A stretch of 64,000 nt of DNA from Toxorhynchites rutilus septentrionalis (taxonomy: Eukaryota; Arthropoda; Insecta; Diptera; Culicidae), in NCBI RefSeq assembly GCF_029784135.1, contig NC_073744.1:106384266-106448265 (forward strand), in the 5' to 3' direction. Shown piece after piece: positions 59,036 to 64,000 of this stretch. Position 1 is the stretch's first letter. Every line of letters starts with the position of its first letter. The notes below the pieces were generated by a model. It saw nothing but the letters and a program-made list of their open reading frames with translations. It did not search any database and was not told the DNA's origin. The translations under genes and the position numbers were made by a program.

Positions 59036-62000
59036 TTTTTTTTTTTTGGCAGACTTATCTCACTTCTTAACTAGGCGAACCTAGCCAGAATTTTCACCTG
59101 CCCCCGGGCTTCTGAATGCCAAAGGGGGACTAGGCTCTGCGGAATGCACGTATCTGCATGCTCGTGCTGTTTCAGTCCTGACCGAGAAATTGTCGGACAA
59201 TCGCGCAGGTGCTAAGGATGACCGACTTTTGGATGCCGGCCCATTCCTTCTCCATATTCAACACCTTTAGCGCTTCCAGAAGTGTCTTCGGGACAATTCC
59301 AGTTCCAGAGAGAACGACTGGAACAATTCTTGGGACCTCCCTTAGCCCCCACAGTTCCTTGAGCTCCACGGCCAATGGTCGGTACTTGCAGATTTTGCGA
59401 CCGTGGGTCTCCTCCAGATTCTGGTTCAGTGGAATAGCGACATCGATGATGGTGACTTTGCGGTCGCTCTTGTCGTAAACCATTATATCTGGCCGGTTGT
59501 GGTGGATCGAGAGGTCGGTCAGAACAGTGCGATCCCAGTACAGCTTGAAACGGTCATTTTCCAGGACAGGTGCAGGCAGGTACCGGTAGTTTGGTACGTT
59601 GTCTTCCAGTAGAGCACATTGGAGCGCCAGTTGTCGATGAACAATACGGGCCACGTTGTTGTGACGCTCGGTGTAGGCTGCGTTGGCCAAAACGGGACAG
59701 CCTCCCATAATGTGCTCTATGTTTTCACCTGGTTGATGGCACATCCGGCAAATGTCATCAACGTCTTGATGCCAGACGTACCGCCTGCAGTTTCTCGTCG
59801 GCATTATCCTGTCCTGGATGGCTATCATGTCGGCTTCTACTACTGAAGAGAGTTCACCACGCGTTAGCCACAGATTAGATGCGGCCTTGTCGACGTGTGG
59901 CCGATCCAGTTGATGGGGGGTGGGCACCATGCACTGCCTTCTGCTTCCAAGCTGCAATCTTCTCCTCCACTGTCTGCAGATTGCAGTTGAGTTGGTACTC
60001 CGCTTGCGCCAAGTGCAGAGCGCTGTATCCTCTGTCGGCGGCGCAGACAGCCCGGTATAGCGCGTTTTGGTTGGCGCGTTCTGCGAAGTACTCGCGCAGT
60101 TGTCGTACCTGGGCAACACACAGTGCAGATATGTCGACTATTCCAAGTCCCCCTTCTTTGCGTGGCAGTGAAACTCTCTCCAGTGCCGATTGAGGATGGT
60201 GCATTCCGGCCTTTTTGAATGCTTTCCTCATCCTCCTCTCAAGGTCCTCTAGGTCAGTTTTGCTCCATTTGACTACACCAAAACTGAAGGTCAGCAGGGG
60301 AACCGCGAATGTGTTGATCGCGCGTACCTTGTTCCCCGCGTTGAGGAAAGTCCTCAGGACACAGTTCACTCGACTCAAGAACTTGTCTCGCAGCTCCGTC
60401 TTGATGTCGGAGTGGCGAATCCCGGTGAGCTGTCGGAATCCAAGATATTTATAGGATTCGCCACGAACCATGTCTCTTATGAACTCGCCGTCATAGACCT
60501 CGTAACCTCCGGATTCGGTAAGCTGCCCTTTCAGCATATGGACACAGCGGCACTTGTCAAGGCCGAACTCCATGCAGATGTCCCTGCTTATGTCTTCGAC
60601 AACCCGGATAGCTACACCTAGACGCTGACGTGAATCAGCGTAGACCTTGAGATCATCCATGTAGAAGGTATGGGTCACTTCTTCGTGGGCGCCGTCGCCA
60701 TACCTTATTTTATAGCCATGACCGTTTCTATTGAGCGTCTTACTGAGGGGGTTCAGTGCCAGACAAAACCAAAGCGGGCTGAAAGAGTCGCCTTGGAATA
60801 TCCCCCTCTTTATCTGCAGCGTTCTAGACTGCAACACATTTTCCCCATCACTGAGGTGCAGAGACGTACTCCACTGCCTCATCGCATGCTGCAGGAACCT
60901 AACGACGACGGGATCAATTTTGTAGAGCTCCAATACCCGGACGAGAAACGAGTGAGGTATGGAGTCATAAGCCTTCCTGTAATCGATGTAGGCCATACTT
61001 AGGTTCCGCTGGTTATATACCGCCTGGCCGACTATGGCTGCGTCGATGATGGCCTGGTCTTTGCAGCCATGCGTATTTTTCCTGCATCCTTTCTGCTCTT
61101 CTGCGATGATGTGATGCTGTTCGCAGTGAGCAGAAACTTTGGCGGTAATTATGCTGCTCAGTATTTTGTACAGACTCGATAGGCACGTTATCGGTCTGTA
61201 CTTTGATGGGTTCAATGTGTTGCTGTCTTTCGGGAGGAGGAAGGTGACGCCACGGGTGGCGAATTCAGGAAGGTTGTGTGGGTCACGTAGCACCTTGTTG
61301 AATCACTCAGCTATCTTTGGATGTGCGACGGTCAGCTTCTTGTGCCAAAAGTTCTGGACACCATCGGGGCCCGGTGCTGCCCAGTTCCTCAGGTACCGCG
61401 AGGCTTCGCGGACATCGTTCTCTCCGACGATGATAGCTGGCATCTCTCCAATTTCACCACAACTCTCCTCCTCCCGTCTTAACCACATTTGCCCGTCGCG
61501 ATGTTCTACTGGGGTCTCCCAAATACCAGCCCAGAAGTTCGTCACATCGCTAATATCTGGCAAACCTTCGCGGTAGTCGGGCTTCTCGTCGCTAATGTGG
61601 TCGTAGAACGCTTTCTCGTTATCTCTGAACATCCGATTTTGTTCCTGGCGCTTTGCAGAGTCAGAGTAACGTTTCAGCCGTTTTGTAAGGACGCTCAATT
61701 GCTGTACCAGTGTGTCGAGTTTTTCCGTCAGCTGGTGAGCTCCAAGCTGGCGAAGTTCAGTAGGCCGCACGATCACAGCAACTTGGCGACATAATTTCAC
61801 CGATCTGCTGCCTCTTTTGTACGCCATCAGTCTTCCAATTGCGGCGCGCTTGTTTAGGATCCGTTGCTCCAATCTCCTTCGCCATGGAGGCTCACGCCTT
61901 TCACGGAGATGTTGGAGCAGTCCGCCTCTTGGCCTAATACGGTATCCTAAACTTTTGGCGGTCGCCACAGCAGCACAGTAAACTTTCAGTTGCAGCTCCT

Positions 62001-63113
62001 CCATGTTCTCAGCATCAACCAAGTGCAGCGGAAGAACGTGCTCGTTCATGAGCTTTACTGCACTTGTCAGCCTGCGGGAATGCTGCAACTTCGGGATCCT
62101 GGGGCACGACAAAGGGTCCGTGTCGCGGAACTGTGAGATCGCCTCGTCGTAATGGAAGACCAGATCGCGTAGTAGTTGTTGATCTGGCTGTGGATCTTCC
62201 GGCTCAGAGGGTTGTTGTACTGTGGCCTCCACTGGTGCTGATTCGCGTGCCCCACTCGCGAATGAATTGCTCAGCCGTACTGAACTTCGTCTCGACACAT
62301 CGCTTGCTCTGCTTGTTCTGGAGCTTAGTTCTCTCTGCACCTGCTGCTTGATCTCGTCGACTTGCGTTTGGGAGAGCATATTGTTGCGTACAATCGCTCT
62401 ACGCCTCGCGTTCATCGCGTTTTGGTCAAGCCTCCCGACGAACTCTGGATACGCTTCCTCGAACATTGCGAGTATTCGAGGGCGACCGCTCATGTCCGTC
62501 TCCAAAGCAGTGCAGATGTAATAGGCGCGGATCACGAATTCGTTCATTTCGTGTGTCCACATGATCCGTCGCCTAGTAGTACCCACAAGTGTGGACGACT
62601 GTCGTCTGACAGTCGCAACACGCCTCGTAGGCGCAGCGTTTCGTTGGTGATGTCGATGGCTGCTGTTTCCGTGTGGCGGTAGCTCTTCGGGTTGAACCCG
62701 GCTGGTGGCCCGCTCTTGCACATCGCCCTCCAGCCGCTGGCCGCTCGCTCTTACGCCCGTTCCAGGACCAGCTCCAGTTCGGGGACCCTCCTCGGGCGAT
62801 CGCATTCTGAGTATTCTTCGTGAACGTAGCTCCATTGTCTGGGTGTATCTCCTTTGCCCGGGAGACAGCGGGTTGGCAAGGCCTCCATGACCCGGGAGGC
62901 CTTCCCCGGGAGAGATATAGCGCTCTGACTCGCTCGCACCCCCTCACTTAGCCACTTTCGACACCCGTTCTCGGAGCCAAGACCAGGTGTGTGTTTCCAG
63001 TTCACGCCCGATCTAAAAATGTCGTCATATGATCTTCGTGGAGGCGTGAGATAGGAACATTTGAGACCAACAGGTAGGCTCCTACCCTAGTGTTGATCCC
63101 CATTTGAGAACCA
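59036..63113 (-). mobile_element. Non-LTR element with restriction-like endonuclease, copy 1
   Basis: A single long ORF runs 62835-59172 on the minus strand, followed by a 3' UTR and a 12-base A-run (T-run 59036-59047). The 5' end abuts the A-run of a second copy at 63114. It belongs with the early-branching R2/R4/NeSL-type non-LTR elements that use a PD-(D/E)XK endonuclease in place of an APE domain. The exact clade needs a tree. Confidence 0.8.
59172..62835 (-). pseudogene. REL-endonuclease non-LTR polyprotein (one stop, one frameshift)
   Basis: The N-terminus (62835-~62300) has an Arg-rich region and a Myb/SANT-like segment (RRIMWTHEMNEFVIRAYY). The RT domain has AYIDYRKAYDSIPHSFL, GIFQGDSFSPLWF and the catalytic YMDDLKVY. 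The C-terminus has a CX2CX8HX4C knuckle (CRMCHQPGENIEHIMGGC) and the endonuclease motif RPDIMVYD...TIIDVAIP. A TGA at 61305-61303 interrupts the frame without shifting it. A G6 run at ~59914-59919 (G5 in copy 2) shifts the frame between RT and endonuclease. Both defects are small, so the copy is recently inactivated. Confidence 0.85.
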
Positions 63114-64000
63114 TTTTTTTGGCAGACTTATCTCACTTCTTAACTAGGCGAACCTAGCCAGAATTTTCACCTGCCCCCGGGCTTCTGAATGCCAAAGGGG
63201 GACTAGGCTCTGCGGAATGCACGTATCTGCATGCTCGTGCTGTTTCAGTCCTGACCGAGAAATTGTCGGACAATCGCGCAGGTGCTAAGGATGACCGACT
63301 TTTGGATGCCGGCCAATTCCTTCTCCATGTTCAACACCTTTAGCGCTTCCAGAAGTGTCTTCGGGACAATTCCAGTTCCAGAGAGAACGACTGGAACAAT
63401 TCTTGGGACCTCCCTTAGCCCCCACAGTTCCTTGAGCTCCACGGCCAATGGTCGGTACTTGCAGATTTTGCGACCGTGGGTCTCCTCCAGATTCTGGTTC
63501 AGTGGAATAGCGACATCGATGATGGTGACTTTGCGGTCGCTCTTGTCGTAAACCATTATATCTGGTCGGTTGTGGTGGATCGAGAGGTCGGTCAGAACAG
63601 TGCGATCCCAGTACAGCTTGAAACGGTCATTTTCCAGGACAGGTGCAGGCAGGTACCGGTAGTTTGGTACGTTGTCTTCCAGTAGAGCACATTGGAGCGC
63701 CAGTTGTCGATGAACAATACGGGCCACGTTGTTGTGGCGCTCGGTGTAGGCTGCGTTGGCCAAAACAGCCTCCCATAATGTGCTCTATGTTTTCACCTGG
63801 TTGATGGCACATCCGGCAAATGTCATCAACGTCTTGATGCCAGACGTACCGCCTGCAGTTTCTCGTCGGCATTATCCTGTCCTGGATGGCTAACATGTCG
63901 GCTTCTACTACTGAAGAGAGTTCACCACGCGTTAGCCACAGATTGGATGCGGCCTTGTCGACGTGTGGCCGATCCAGTTGATGGGGGTGGGCACCATGCA
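63114..64000 (-). mobile_element. Non-LTR element copy 2, 3' part only
   Basis: It repeats 59041-59930 nearly base for base, from the T-run (63114-63120) through the 3' UTR and endonuclease region, and is cut at the window edge. It has G5 where copy 1 has G6, but a 5-base deletion near 63766 shifts the frame just after the zinc knuckle (the open endonuclease frame runs 63763-63245). Confidence 0.85.

Overview
The window looks like repeat-dense intergenic or heterochromatic DNA from a culicine mosquito, most likely Aedes. The basis is a Feilai-like tRNA SINE, I-clade LINEs, a Ty3/gypsy element, AT-rich MITE-like elements and short (70-80 nt) spliceosomal introns. I see no ordinary housekeeping gene. 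Almost everything is a mobile element, a nested insertion, a satellite array or a decayed gene copy. The best candidate for an intact gene is a two-exon THAP-domain gene on the minus strand (50652-56528).

Layout. 1-1455: 3' part of an I-clade LINE. 2040-3822 and 19259-22219: opposed copies of a unit carrying histone H2A pseudogenes with histone 3' stem-loops. 3829-8778: a block with two large hairpins and two direct copies of a spliced-looking sequence; one copy lacks exactly the two GT-AG introns kept by the other. 9119-9603: a MITE-like element. 10741-18588 (minus): a Ty3/gypsy gag-PR-pol element split by a 2.64 kb insertion with a 10 bp target duplication. 22616-26800: microsatellites, MITE-like elements and a 15 bp tandem repeat. 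26977-28878: THAP gene copy 1, broken by a 1,047 bp TTAA-flanked insertion, with a convergent SWIM zinc-finger fragment at 28987-29331.

29394-37634, 51149-56181 and 57341-58735: five copies of a second histone-related unit (called F here). F copies open with GACGTAGGACTACGTC, carry a TATA/initiator core promoter and expand internally with ~198 bp satellite repeats. One copy still holds a histone H3 remnant plus stem-loop. F4 sits inside the first intron of THAP copy 2; THAP copy 1 preserves the empty site, so F behaves as a mobile unit with a T-rich target.

38071-41723: a four-level nest of CCCAGCA-terminated elements inserted into each other, mostly with 2 bp AT duplications. 43665-49060 (minus): a nearly full-length but frameshifted I-clade LINE (gag-like ORF1; APE endonuclease, RT and RNase H in ORF2). 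59036-64000 (minus): two head-to-tail copies of a non-LTR retrotransposon with a restriction-like endonuclease, the second cut by the window edge.

The most unusual theme is the two related histone-derived repeat units (H2A type and H3 type) that share palindromic ends and T-run flanks and appear to have spread as mobile DNA. The second is the pair of intron-containing and intron-less copies inside the hairpin block.
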